A stretch of 16,408 bases of DNA, from positions 1 through 16,408 of the forward strand of contig DAHXMI010000003.1 in the NCBI GenBank assembly GCA_027365565.1. Reading direction: 5' to 3'. The notes below the pieces were generated by a model that ran no database searches, had not been told where the DNA came from, and saw only the letters and a list, made by a program, of their open reading frames with translations. The stretch comes from JAMCYG01 sp027365565. Lineage in GTDB: Archaea > Micrarchaeota > Micrarchaeia > Micrarchaeales > Micrarchaeaceae. This document shows, piece after piece, positions 6,451 to 14,167 of the stretch (positions are counted from its first letter, which is position 1; each line of letters opens with the position of its first letter). The position numbers were made by a program, and so were the translations under genes.

Positions 6451-6933
6451 ATGCGGAATGCGCTGCTCGGAAGCACAGGGAAAGATGTGAAGTACATTGA
6501 TCTCAACGTGTTGCGTCTCGGCAACAGCCTGAATGACGCAGGAGAGAAATTTCTGAAGGATGGGGACCGGAAAAGCGCTGCGGAATGCTTCGCTAAATAT
6601 GCAGATGAGATTAAGGAAAGGGGCATTTTCTCCATCGCCGCAGAGAGTTACTGGAAGGCAATGTCGATCTCGAATGGGATAGGTGACGCCGAAACATCGC
6701 GGCTCTATGGCACAAAGGCGATAGATTGCTACCTTGATGCGGCGGACAAATTTATGGCTGAGGGCAATAAGCCGTTGAAAAACTCCAACCTGCAGCGCCT
6801 AGAGGTTTTCAATGCGTGCAAAACGGCGCTGGAGATCGCAGAAGTGCTACGGGATGAAGAGCAGATCGCCAGATGCAACAGCAAGAGAAAGGATTTGCTG
6901 ATGCAGCTCAAACCGTCGCTCCGACGCATATGA
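6451..6933 (+). CDS. Hypothetical helical (TPR/SNAP-like) protein
   Basis: I do not recognise this 160-residue protein as a named family. It is soluble, with no signal peptide or membrane segment, and looks almost entirely alpha-helical. Repeated units of roughly 35-40 residues contain Ala/Tyr/Phe heptad patterns (AGEKFLKDGDRKSAAECFAKYA, then AAESYWKAMSIS, AIDCYLDAADKFMAEGN, CKTALEIAEVL). This is the look of tetratricopeptide or SNAP-type solenoids that bind other proteins. The ATG is well supported by GGGGTGAT five bases upstream, the best ribosome binding site in the window. It starts 22 bases after sod and ends three bases from the convergent HAD gene. Co-transcription with sod is likely; a role in oxidative stress is speculation. 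Confidence 0.75.
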   Translation: MRNALLGSTGKDVKYIDLNVLRLGNSLNDAGEKFLKDGDRKSAAECFAKYADEIKERGIFSIAAESYWKAMSISNGIGDAETSRLYGTKAIDCYLDAADKFMAEGNKPLKNSNLQRLEVFNACKTALEIAEVLRDEEQIARCNSKRKDLLMQLKPSLRRI

Positions 6934-6936
6934 GAC

Positions 6937-7596
6937 TTATTCTCTTGTTTTTAGATGCCTGTAGAACTGCTCCATGTTCCTGAATAGGTAGTTCGGCTTC
7001 AGTCTCTTCAGGGTGGCCTCGCTGTCGAACCCGTCCGCTATGGCGCACTCCTCGATTCCAGCGTACCTCGCCGCCAGTATGTCGTCGATTGAGTCACCTA
7101 TGTACACGACCCTCTTCCTGTCGACGTTCATGCGCTTGACTAGGTGCAATAGCCCACGGGGATCCGGCTTCATTGAGCCCATCGTCCTCATGCTCACCAC
7201 GTCCTCGAACATGTCGTTCATGCCGGTGTGCCCTATCTCCTTGTTAACCCTGTAATATGCGCCGTTGGTTAGGAGTGCGACGCGTTTGTGCCTCGATCGC
7301 AGGTATCTCACGGCCTCAAGCGATCCCTTCTGCAGCCTTGGTTTGTTGAAAGAGAACATCATGTCATATAGCACCGAGAGGACTTCGTTCTTCCGCTCCT
7401 CGCGCTTTACAATCGCCCTAGATTCCGCGCTGTCCGGGGCGGCTTCTATCTCTAAATACTCGTTCAGGTTCTTCTTCCGCACAAATGCGCGCTTGTACAT
7501 GTCTGACAGCCTTAGCACAAAGCGCATGTTGGCCAGCGTGCCGTCCCAATCGAAAACAAAAACGTCGAACTTTTCAAGCATTCCGCGCTTCGGCAT
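6937..7596 (-). CDS. HAD-superfamily phosphatase (phosphoglycolate phosphatase-like)
   Basis: The 219-residue protein has all four HAD motifs. Motif I is FDWDGT (nucleophile D16, general acid/base D18); motif II is LLTNG (T110); motif III is the Lys in GSMKPDP (K143); motif IV is GDSIDD (D168, D171/D172). The helical insert between motif I and about residue 90 is a C1-type cap. This is the layout of phosphoglycolate phosphatase/PpaX-like enzymes, which remove phosphate from small metabolites; the substrate cannot be inferred. The ATG at 7596 is 11 bases from the LeuRS stop. The stop region itself (TGAGGTAGGT) supplies a GAGGT ribosome binding site, so the gene is probably co-translated with leuS. 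Confidence 0.9.
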   Translation of the reverse strand: MPKRGMLEKFDVFVFDWDGTLANMRFVLRLSDMYKRAFVRKKNLNEYLEIEAAPDSAESRAIVKREERKNEVLSVLYDMMFSFNKPRLQKGSLEAVRYLRSRHKRVALLTNGAYYRVNKEIGHTGMNDMFEDVVSMRTMGSMKPDPRGLLHLVKRMNVDRKRVVYIGDSIDDILAARYAGIEECAIADGFDSEATLKRLKPNYLFRNMEQFYRHLKTRE

Positions 7597-7607
7597 GCAT
7601 ACCTACC

Positions 7608-10460
7608 TCATCTCCATTCGACGTCTATGCTCGGTTTCTGCGGCGATGCGCGCTGGGCCCTCTGCGATTTAGATTCCCTCTCGCGCTCGATTACCACCTT
7701 TGTGCCGAGCTTCGCTTCGAGATAGTTTCTCGATTCGATGAACGCCGAGAGTGCCTCATCCTGCGACATTTCCATGCGCGGCGCCCCGTGAATCTTTTTC
7801 ATCATCGGCGCCAGGAATTTCGAGACCGTTTCCTTGTCCATTTCCGCCAGCTCGTCGCGCTTCAGCGCCTCGGTTATGCTGCCGGCATCGATTAGCGCGT
7901 TGTACGCCGCGGTCTTCCAGTCGTCCGCGATTGCTATCCTGACGATATCTGGCGCCTTGCCTTCATTGCCCTTCATCTTTGAAGTGAGCTTTATCGCTTC
8001 TGCCGCATCGGCCACGGTATCGAACACCATCTGCTGCATCTGCTCTATGCCATCATTTATCATGTCATCGCTAGAGCTCGGCCAGTGCTCTTTCGATGAG
8101 AACGTCTCCTTGCCAAGCCTGTGCCACAGCTCTTCGGAGATATAGGGCATTATCGGCGAGAGCATCAGCGATATGTCCTCGATGAACTCCTGGAGCACAA
8201 GCTTGTTTGCGCCTCCCATGTCGGTGTACTGCCTTATTTCTATCATCGAGTTGTAGTACACGTCAACGTATGCGTCCCTGAAGTCGAGCGCATCCATGTT
8301 CTCGGTAGCCTTTTTTATCTTCGAGTTGAGCTTCGAGTAAAGCCAGTAGTCAGCGTGCGTCAGCTCTGTGCTCTTCATCTCCCTGAGCGAATCCGCTATA
8401 CCAAGCAGGTACTCGTTCTTCGCCAGTATGCTCTGGGCCACGACAGGGCTGAATTCTCCATCTGAAACTAGGTCGCTGCCCGCTATCTCAGAAAAGCGGA
8501 GCGCGTCGGCGCTGTACTTCTCTATGCCATCGGCCAGTGGCACTATGTTGCCGAGGCTCTTGCTCATCTTTTCGCCTTCATAATTCACCATGCCATTGGT
8601 GACTATCTGCGCCGGCCAGAACTTCTCCGGTGCCACTGCAACGTGGTTGAATATGTACATTGTAAGATGGTTTGGTATGAGCTCGTGAGCGGAGTGCCTC
8701 GAGGTGCTGGCATACCAGTAGTCGATGGACTCCTTGCACCTCTTGACTACCGAGAAGTCGATGCCCGTGCTCTTTGAGACACTGTCCGGATCGCCCTTGC
8801 CTTCTACAATATAGTCGAAGAACTCCGGTTTGAGCTGCTCCTCCTTCACGCCGTGCGCCCTGAGTATGTGTACGAACGTGTAGAACATCATGTATATTGT
8901 GGAATCGGACAGCGACTCTATTATGTGATTGGGATTGAGCGGGAATTTGGTCCCGAATCCCTGGGCGCGCTCGGTCGCCCTGAGGTTTATCCACGAGATT
9001 GTGTTCTCGTACGCCTTCCTCATCTGCTCAGGGTATATCTTCATTCCGCTGATATGCCTGCGCACTTCATCCTTCCACTTCTCGTCGCCATAGTTTATGA
9101 ACCATTGGTCTGTGACCACCTTAACTATGGCCCTGGTCCCACACCTGCAGTAGACCGGCTCGTCATTGGTGAGCGCGTATATTTCCATTGCATCGTGTGA
9201 TGTGATGAGCCTTTCCTTTATCTTTTCCCTTGCCTCGCTCTCCTTCATGCCCTTGTACTCGCCTACAGCCATTATCCCCCTGTGGGACTCGTCCTTGTAC
9301 AGCTTCTTCGTAGCCTGTTCAAGTATCTCATCCGATGCAGAGGCTTTCCCGCCTGCGGCTTCTATGTATGCGAGTGCGGGCACCTCTGCGCTTTCCCCTT
9401 CCTGCCCCTCTATCATTATGACGGTTTTGTACTGCATGTCCGGCAGGACGCGCCCCTCGCTTCTAAGTCTTTCCAGTGCTGCATAGTCGAACGGCGCGTG
9501 TGAAGGCACCGACATGACCACACCTGTGCCGACCCCCGGCTTGACGAAAAAGCCAGGTAGAATTGGTATGCTCTCCTTCGTCAGCGGGTTGACAGCACTC
9601 TTCTTTAGCAGCTCTTCTACAGGTACATCACCGATCTTCTTCACGCTCATCTGGTATGATAGGGCCTTGGATGACTCTTCTGATATGTAGTATCTTGCAC
9701 CTTCTATCTCTGCTATTATGTAATTTGCATTTGTGCTGATGAACAGGTTGGTAACTGCATAGAGCGTCTCGGGCCTGTACGTCGTACATATGAATGAAAT
9801 GTCCGAGGAAGAGTCTTTGAACTTGACAGCCGCAAGGGTCTCTATCTCAGGCTGCACGTCATGCATAGTGTCGTGCTGGCCGACTGCGTTGCCGTCGTTC
9901 GTGCACCATCCAACCGGATGCCTCCCGGTCACGAGGTACCCTCTCTCCTTGAGTTTCGAGAACTGCCACTCTACCATCTTTGAATAGATGGACTCGGTTG
10001 AGACGAATACCCTCCTCCAGTCAACGCTGTAGCCCGCCATCTTCATGCTCTCTATTGTAAGAGGGGTGAAATAATCCAGTATGACCTTCGGATCCGCCAT
10101 GCTCCTGATTATTTCTTCCGGCACATGGAATATGCTAAGCTCCTCGAATATATCACGGTCGTTCGCCGCTATCCTCTTCGCGAACGCGATGACTGGCGTG
10201 CCGGTGGCGTGTACGCCCATCGGGAAAAGCACATTGTGGCCGCGCATCCGCATGTACCTGGCGTAAGTGTCTGCAGTGCCGTAAGTCCTCAGATGCCCTA
10301 TGTGCTGCGGTGCATTTATGTACGGCCATGCCGCCGTCACCAGCATGCCGCTGTCTTCCCCTGGCTCTGACTCGAATATCTTCGCTTCCTCCCACTTTTC
10401 CCGCCATTTCTTCTCAATGGCCTTATAATCAAGCATCGCATCACGTCGCTGAGCGCGCAT
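7608..10460 (-). CDS. leuS: Leucyl-tRNA synthetase (archaeal type)
   Basis: Charges tRNA-Leu. The 950-residue length and N-terminal layout fit the archaeal/eukaryotic form. HIGH is exact at 53-56 (PQHIGHLRTYGTADTYARYMRMRG), and KMSKS is exact at 631-635 (YEGEKMSKSLGN). The CP1 editing domain contains the Thr-rich TTYRPETLYAVTNL (226-239) and GTGVVMSVPSHAPFD (311-325), where D325 matches the conserved editing Asp. The anticodon-binding domain and a basic C-terminal domain follow (REREREKSQRAQRA-type residues near the end). Two starts are possible. The ATG at 10460 lies about 24 bases from a TATA-like element, fitting a leaderless transcript. The ATG at 10436 (MLDYKAIEKKW) matches the usual family start and has GTGAT just upstream. 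The HAD phosphatase gene follows in the same transcript. Confidence 0.97.
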   Translation of the reverse strand: MRAQRRDAMLDYKAIEKKWREKWEEAKIFESEPGEDSGMLVTAAWPYINAPQHIGHLRTYGTADTYARYMRMRGHNVLFPMGVHATGTPVIAFAKRIAANDRDIFEELSIFHVPEEIIRSMADPKVILDYFTPLTIESMKMAGYSVDWRRVFVSTESIYSKMVEWQFSKLKERGYLVTGRHPVGWCTNDGNAVGQHDTMHDVQPEIETLAAVKFKDSSSDISFICTTYRPETLYAVTNLFISTNANYIIAEIEGARYYISEESSKALSYQMSVKKIGDVPVEELLKKSAVNPLTKESIPILPGFFVKPGVGTGVVMSVPSHAPFDYAALERLRSEGRVLPDMQYKTVIMIEGQEGESAEVPALAYIEAAGGKASASDEILEQATKKLYKDESHRGIMAVGEYKGMKESEAREKIKERLITSHDAMEIYALTNDEPVYCRCGTRAIVKVVTDQWFINYGDEKWKDEVRRHISGMKIYPEQMRKAYENTISWINLRATERAQGFGTKFPLNPNHIIESLSDSTIYMMFYTFVHILRAHGVKEEQLKPEFFDYIVEGKGDPDSVSKSTGIDFSVVKRCKESIDYWYASTSRHSAHELIPNHLTMYIFNHVAVAPEKFWPAQIVTNGMVNYEGEKMSKSLGNIVPLADGIEKYSADALRFSEIAGSDLVSDGEFSPVVAQSILAKNEYLLGIADSLREMKSTELTHADYWLYSKLNSKIKKATENMDALDFRDAYVDVYYNSMIEIRQYTDMGGANKLVLQEFIEDISLMLSPIMPYISEELWHRLGKETFSSKEHWPSSSDDMINDGIEQMQQMVFDTVADAAEAIKLTSKMKGNEGKAPDIVRIAIADDWKTAAYNALIDAGSITEALKRDELAEMDKETVSKFLAPMMKKIHGAPRMEMSQDEALSAFIESRNYLEAKLGTKVVIERERESKSQRAQRASPQKPSIDVEWR

Positions 10461-10477
10461 TAACCTGTTTAGCGGCG

Positions 10478-10506
10478 ATATCTATTAATTGTTTTGTTCA
10501 TATATC
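10478..10506. promoter_or_regulatory. Divergent promoter region of leuS and the prepilin peptidase gene
   Basis: The minus strand has AATTAATAGATAT (10478-10490), centred about 24 bases before the leuS ATG at 10460. The plus strand has TTCATATATCAC (about 10497-10508), about 26 bases before the peptidase ATG at 10529. The two TATA-like elements sit back to back in a 68-base gap. Confidence 0.5.
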
Positions 10507-10528
10507 ACTTCGTGCCGAGGTAGAAACG

Positions 10529-11410
10529 ATGACTGATTTCCTGCTGCTCAGATTGGCGAGCGTTATTGTGATAGCGATTGTCTACATGCTGTTCGACCTG
10601 CTCAACAAGAGAAACATACCCACGATCGTCGCATACGCAACGCTTGCATATGGTGCGCTCCTTACGGTCATGCTTCTTAACCTGAGCGCGATAGGGATAA
10701 GCGCGCTCATCGCCGCGGTAGTCCTTGGTTTTGGGTATGTCGTGTACAGGGCAGGCCAGCTCGGCGCGGCCGACGTGATAGAGTTCGCCGCAATCTCACT
10801 TATCCTCCCCATACAGGGCACGCCGGTCCTTCTGGGTGCGATACCGCAGCTCGGACTTCCCTTCATGCTCTCGGTGTTCATAGCAACCGGAATATCTGCG
10901 CTCGTATTCGCTTCGGTCTACTACCTTCCAAGGGCAAGAGGCATCTCCGGAAAGCCGGTTCTGCGCCTTGTGAAGAAACCAGACATATTCAAGGGTGTAC
11001 TATTCTCGCTTGCATACGTAGCTCTCATAGTATCGATGGAACTTACGCTGCACGTAAGTGCATATGGTATGGCGGTGCTGCTCGTCCTGCTTGTCGGATC
11101 GTTCCTCATAGCGCTGTTCAACAAGCCGATAGCCGCGGCAATGATGAAGGAAATAACACCAGGCAAAATGGAAGAGGGGGACATGATAGCGGTAAGCATG
11201 ATGGAGAAAGATACGCTGGAGAAGGTGCACAAAAAGGTGCGCGGCTTCGGGAGGCTAGCGACTGAAGAGCTGATAAAGGAGCTCCGTACCAAATTTCCCC
11301 GTATGAAATTCCCCGTATATGTAAATGCAATGCCGCTTGCCCTGCCGATATTCACAGGGGTTATCGCGTCGGTGTTATTCGGGAATCTTATATTGCTGGT
11401 CGTATACTGA
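10529..11410 (+). CDS. Archaeal A24 prepilin/preflagellin-type peptidase
   Basis: A polytopic aspartic protease of family A24. These enzymes cut class III signal peptides from type IV pilin-like and archaellin subunits at the inner face of the membrane. The 293-residue protein has about eight hydrophobic segments. The first catalytic Asp is D23 in FDLLNKRNIP, the usual D-x-x-x-x-x-IP context. The second is D82 in RAGQLGAADVIEFAAISLILP. The family motif GxGD reads GAAD here, with Ala in place of the second Gly. The C-terminal half includes a cytosolic segment (about 205-265, basic/acidic, PGKMEEGDMIAVSMMEK) as in archaeal A24 proteins with the extra C-terminal domain. The start is ATG at 10529 with GAGGT seven bases upstream. 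Open frame back to 10310 overlaps leuS antisense and is not real. No pilin gene is visible nearby. Confidence 0.88.
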   Translation: MTDFLLLRLASVIVIAIVYMLFDLLNKRNIPTIVAYATLAYGALLTVMLLNLSAIGISALIAAVVLGFGYVVYRAGQLGAADVIEFAAISLILPIQGTPVLLGAIPQLGLPFMLSVFIATGISALVFASVYYLPRARGISGKPVLRLVKKPDIFKGVLFSLAYVALIVSMELTLHVSAYGMAVLLVLLVGSFLIALFNKPIAAAMMKEITPGKMEEGDMIAVSMMEKDTLEKVHKKVRGFGRLATEELIKELRTKFPRMKFPVYVNAMPLALPIFTGVIASVLFGNLILLVVY

Positions 11411-11422
11411 ACCTGATCAGGT
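11411..11422. other. 12-bp perfect palindrome between convergent genes
   Basis: ACCTGATCAGGT follows the peptidase stop codon (TGA, 11408-11410) directly and fills half of the 24-base gap before the HTH regulator stop. With no loop and no T-run it is not a typical terminator. It could be a protein-binding site or chance. Confidence 0.35.
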
Positions 11423-11434
11423 GTTAGAGCACGA

Positions 11435-12346
11435 TCAGTATGCAGGTGCGCGTTCCATCAGCTTTTCCTTTAGCTCCTTCTCTTCGGATATGCGCCTGAG
11501 CTCATCCCTGCTTATCACAGGTATGCCGAAGATGCTTTCTATTGAGGCCTTTTCGGATATGAAGAACGGGAAGTCTCTTTCCGTAAGCTCGTGTATCCTG
11601 GCATAGACCTCTGCGCGCTTACGCAGCGTCTTTCTGTCGGTTATCTGTCCGGCCTCGTACCTGAACTTCATCTTTCCTATCATCTTGAACGGCCCTGACT
11701 CCATCTCAAGCATGCCTATGCCGCTATCAGAGCCTTTGGACCGTGGCACTTCATGATGCTCCGACGCGGATTGATTGTATTCACGCACCGTCCTGATATC
11801 CGAACCGAAGAAATGCTCGAGCTTCCTCCAGTTCCCAAGCGACACATATGTACTTTGGTTCTCATACCTATATATGCTATTTACGGATATTCCCGTGGCT
11901 TCGGAAAGTTCGTGCATGCTCATGCCGCGCTTCCTCCTCGCAGCTGCAAGTATGCCGCCATCTATCTTATATTTAGCACCGAGGAACCTCTCAGCATTTG
12001 CAGGTGCCTCGCCGTCCATGACGTGCCCCATTGTCTCTAGGGATATGCAGCTTATGCCGTGCCTGCTGAACGCTATTCCCTCGCTGAGCCTGCCTCCTTT
12101 GTATCCACTGCCTACCGCGAAAGCGCTTGTGCCGAAGAAATCGTTGAGCGTCGCTATCGACTTGGCCGTCTTGTCATCTATAGAGTCTATGTTCTCCACG
12201 ATCTTGAGGAGCATCATGTTGCCCTTCCTCTTTGCAACGATGTCGAAACATGAGCGCACATTCTCGAGCTGCACGCTCGCGAAGCCATGTCTCTCAAGGA
12301 CCTTGAGTGTATCTCTCAGCAGGCGTCCGTTCCGCATGCATACCAT
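11435..12346 (-). CDS. Archaeal HTH-type (XRE) transcriptional regulator
   Basis: The protein, 303 residues from the first ATG, matches the conserved archaeal family of putative HTH regulators typified by MJ0272 and AF1787. Residues 1-115 are an alpha/beta domain (FDIVAKRKGNMMLLKIVENID, HGISCISLETMGHVM) resembling a restriction-endonuclease-like fold. Residues 131-186 are a Cro/C1-type HTH (ILAAARRKRGMSMHELSEATG, then ISVNSIYRYENQ). The remainder (about 215-303, basic and helical) is the family's C-terminal domain. The family's targets are not known to me. Starts at 12346 and 12337 are both ATG; the TATA box is 18-27 bases upstream, so the transcript is likely leaderless. A palindrome beside the TATA box suggests self-regulation. 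The gene ends 24 bases from the convergent prepilin peptidase gene. Confidence 0.88.
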   Translation of the reverse strand: MVCMRNGRLLRDTLKVLERHGFASVQLENVRSCFDIVAKRKGNMMLLKIVENIDSIDDKTAKSIATLNDFFGTSAFAVGSGYKGGRLSEGIAFSRHGISCISLETMGHVMDGEAPANAERFLGAKYKIDGGILAAARRKRGMSMHELSEATGISVNSIYRYENQSTYVSLGNWRKLEHFFGSDIRTVREYNQSASEHHEVPRSKGSDSGIGMLEMESGPFKMIGKMKFRYEAGQITDRKTLRKRAEVYARIHELTERDFPFFISEKASIESIFGIPVISRDELRRISEEKELKEKLMERAPAY

Positions 12347-12357
12347 TGGGTATCTTT

Positions 12358-12377
12358 TTTATTTATACGTTACGTAT
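12358..12377 (-). promoter_or_regulatory. TATA box and overlapping palindromic operator of the HTH gene
   Basis: The minus strand reads ACGTATAAATAAA (TATA, about 12358-12370), 18-27 bases before the candidate ATGs. The perfect palindrome ATACGT-T-ACGTAT (12365-12377) covers the BRE and the upstream half of the TATA box. A dimer bound there would block TBP/TFB, as expected for an autorepressor. The assignment of a binding protein is inference. Confidence 0.6.
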
Positions 12378-12530
12378 GTATCCGTCGCCATAGGAATCAG
12401 GCAAATGGACCGTATGCACAACTCGTTCAGGTCTGTTCAGGAGCAGTTGGCCGGGCTATATGGCGCTGTACTGGTAGTGGTGATAAGATAGAAATTGCAA
12501 CCTGTCCTAAAAATGCATGCCAGGCAGAAG
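12378..12530. other. Intergenic region without a recognised gene
   Basis: Between the HTH promoter and the end of the surface locus. It contains one possible 28-codon plus-strand frame (12405-12491), starting MDRMHNSF, without a convincing ribosome binding site. I see no tRNA fold, terminator or repeat here. Confidence 0.4.
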
Positions 12531-13211
12531 CTATACCGGGCTCGAAAGTTTCTTTATAAGGAGTTCGGCCGCGGCCACGGAAATATTCCTGTAAGTATTG
12601 GAGTTGTTGTAGGAGTTCACCACGACAGTCCCGATCATGTTCCTGTACGCGAAAAGCGTCGTGTACTGGAAGTCGGGCATGTTCTCGTTCGCATTGCTGC
12701 CCGTGTTGTTAAGTTTTTCTATAATAGGCAGTGTCGTATTGAACACGGCGACCGAATATACAGTGTAGATGTGCACCCTGTTTTCCCCGACGCTGGCGTT
12801 AGATGCGTATGTGTTGTTGTAATAAAAGCCGGTTATGGACTGGTTTGCATTGTTGCTCAGGAGCAGGGTGCCCAACGCCTCTTTCGCCGCGGTGGCGTTG
12901 GACATCATGAATACGCTTGACGTTATCAGCGTGGGGGCCTTTACCGTCGTTTTGTTCAGCTGGAAGGACGACGTGGAGGATTCCAGGTATCCCTCGTTCT
13001 CCAGCACCCCTGAAAACATGGTTATGTTGTTTACCATGTTGGGAGCATATGTCGAATTAGGCAGAAGGCCCGCCATATCCGCAGGCGTTATGTTTGTCAA
13101 AACGCTGACGCCGATGTCATAGAAGTGCATGGCTATGGCCGCCATCGCAACGGCGATTACCAACGGCACCGCAAGATAAGGCCATATTCTGCGCTTTGAC
13201 TTTGCTCTCAA
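12531..13211 (-). CDS. Membrane-anchored, sequon-rich extracellular protein (second paralogue)
   Basis: No named family is recognised. The 226-residue protein has a basic N-terminus (RAKSKRRIW), one hydrophobic segment (about 11-28) and a long extracellular part with about a dozen N-x-S/T sequons and no Cys. Its C-terminal half follows the same pattern as the neighbouring 316-residue protein: a SSVFMMSNATAAKEAL segment, then FAYRNMIGTVVVNSYNN and a final helix AAELLIKKL. The start is TTG at 13211, five bases after the upstream TGA stop. No in-frame ATG exists until inside the hydrophobic segment, so TTG is the best choice. Near-contact with the preceding stop and the weak GGCTGAT site suggest translational coupling. 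The 184 bases downstream carry the HTH promoter but no clear terminator. Confidence 0.75.
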   Translation of the reverse strand: MRAKSKRRIWPYLAVPLVIAVAMAAIAMHFYDIGVSVLTNITPADMAGLLPNSTYAPNMVNNITMFSGVLENEGYLESSTSSFQLNKTTVKAPTLITSSVFMMSNATAAKEALGTLLLSNNANQSITGFYYNNTYASNASVGENRVHIYTVYSVAVFNTTLPIIEKLNNTGSNANENMPDFQYTTLFAYRNMIGTVVVNSYNNSNTYRNISVAAAELLIKKLSSPV

Positions 13212-13216
13212 TGGAA

Positions 13217-14167
13217 TCAGCCAGGTATAGTGTTGTAGATATGCTTCGCTATGCTGTCTATATAAGTGTGGTTGAACTTCCCGTTTATCCCATAGCTGTT
13301 TATTACCACTGTATAGTTGCCCTTGTAAAACGCCACTGCATAATTGTCCATGGATGTGTAAATCGGATACAGGTCTGTCGCCGACCCGGTGGTGTTGCCG
13401 ATAAGGATCGGCCCTTCATGGAGGTGCACAGTGAGTATGCTGTTGTTCGGGCTCTGGGTGAGCACGCTGTTGGTATTGAAGTAGTATGTGCCGTTTATCT
13501 CCCTATTCCCGAACATGGACATGAACTGGTTTTTCGAACCGTTCGGGTTGCTGAATTCGGATATCGAGGCGAATATCGATACTGGATAAGTGTAGTTTGC
13601 GTATTGCGGAGGCACGGCCTGGTTGTATGTCACATCGGTCTCCTGGGCGCCGGTCATGAACGGCCGAGTGAAATTAAGCCCGTACATGCCGTTGTAAAGG
13701 TTGAAGTCAGGCGACGTGGCGTTCTTAGGCATCTCTACATATTGGAACGTGGCATATTCTGACGCATTTGGGATCCCGAAAAGTATATTGCTCTTATTGA
13801 CAAGGTAGGTGTTGTTTGTAGGCAGGGGCGCGACGCTGGTCGTGGGTTGCGGGGCGCTGGTCGTCGTGGACGGCTGTGAGGTAGTCGCCTTCCCGGTGAT
13901 GCGGCCGCCGATCGGATTCACGGTCATGACAATGTAAAGCAAAACCGATATTATGGCTATGACAGCAACTGCGGAAATCACGAAATGGCGCTTGCTGTTA
14001 TTCCTGGGATTCCCGGGAGCAGGATTCCCTGAAGCGGGATTCCCTGAAACTGGATAGCCCGCTGTGACGCTAGGCGCAGGCACTGGTATCGGCACTGCGC
14101 CGTTGTCGCTGCCCATCAAATTGCCGTTCTCTTCGGTTGACATTACAGCACCTTTGGAAGACTTCAT
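13217..14167 (-). CDS. Membrane-anchored, sequon-rich extracellular protein with Pro-rich cytosolic tail (first paralogue)
   Basis: No named family is recognised. The protein has 316 residues. The N-terminal 60 are hydrophilic and Pro/Gly-rich with a short repeat (SGNPASGNPAPGNP). One transmembrane helix follows (about 63-84, FVISAVAVIAIISVLLYIV). A Thr/Ser/Pro linker (TTSQPSTTTSAPQPTTS) then leads to an extracellular domain with about twelve N-x-S/T sequons. C-terminal landmarks are VSIFASISEFSN, VAFYKGNYTVVINSYGING and the helix YIDSIAKHIYN, which parallel the next protein downstream. The ATG at 14167 overlaps the upstream TGA as ATGA. The ATG at 14143 (MSTEENG) has a better ribosome site (AAAGGTG) and could be the true start. 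The domain probably works at the cell surface with the propeller/Hint protein encoded just upstream. Confidence 0.78.
   Translation of the reverse strand: MKSSKGAVMSTEENGNLMGSDNGAVPIPVPAPSVTAGYPVSGNPASGNPAPGNPRNNSKRHFVISAVAVIAIISVLLYIVMTVNPIGGRITGKATTSQPSTTTSAPQPTTSVAPLPTNNTYLVNKSNILFGIPNASEYATFQYVEMPKNATSPDFNLYNGMYGLNFTRPFMTGAQETDVTYNQAVPPQYANYTYPVSIFASISEFSNPNGSKNQFMSMFGNREINGTYYFNTNSVLTQSPNNSILTVHLHEGPILIGNTTGSATDLYPIYTSMDNYAVAFYKGNYTVVINSYGINGKFNHTYIDSIAKHIYNTIPG

Noticed and set aside
10310..10528. N-terminal extension of the prepilin peptidase frame
   Set aside because: It lies antisense over the leuS start and the divergent promoters. The ATG at 10529 with GAGGT upstream matches the family N-terminus.
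12405..12491. 28-codon plus-strand frame (MDRMHNSF...) in the gap upstream of the HTH gene
   Set aside because: No convincing ribosome binding site, very short, no recognisable motif; could be a small protein but cannot be supported.
11775..12491. Long plus-strand open frame over the HTH gene
   Set aside because: Antisense shadow of a well-recognised regulator; composition is atypical and there is no start signal.
12430..12550. Possible small RNA or tRNA near GTGATAA and GGGCTCGAAAG
   Set aside because: No cloverleaf could be drawn by eye, and no matching C/D box pair with guide spacing was found.
12531..14167. Pilin-like substrates of the A24 peptidase
   Set aside because: The N-termini have basic residues before the hydrophobic segment but no K/R-G/A cleavage motif directly in front of it.
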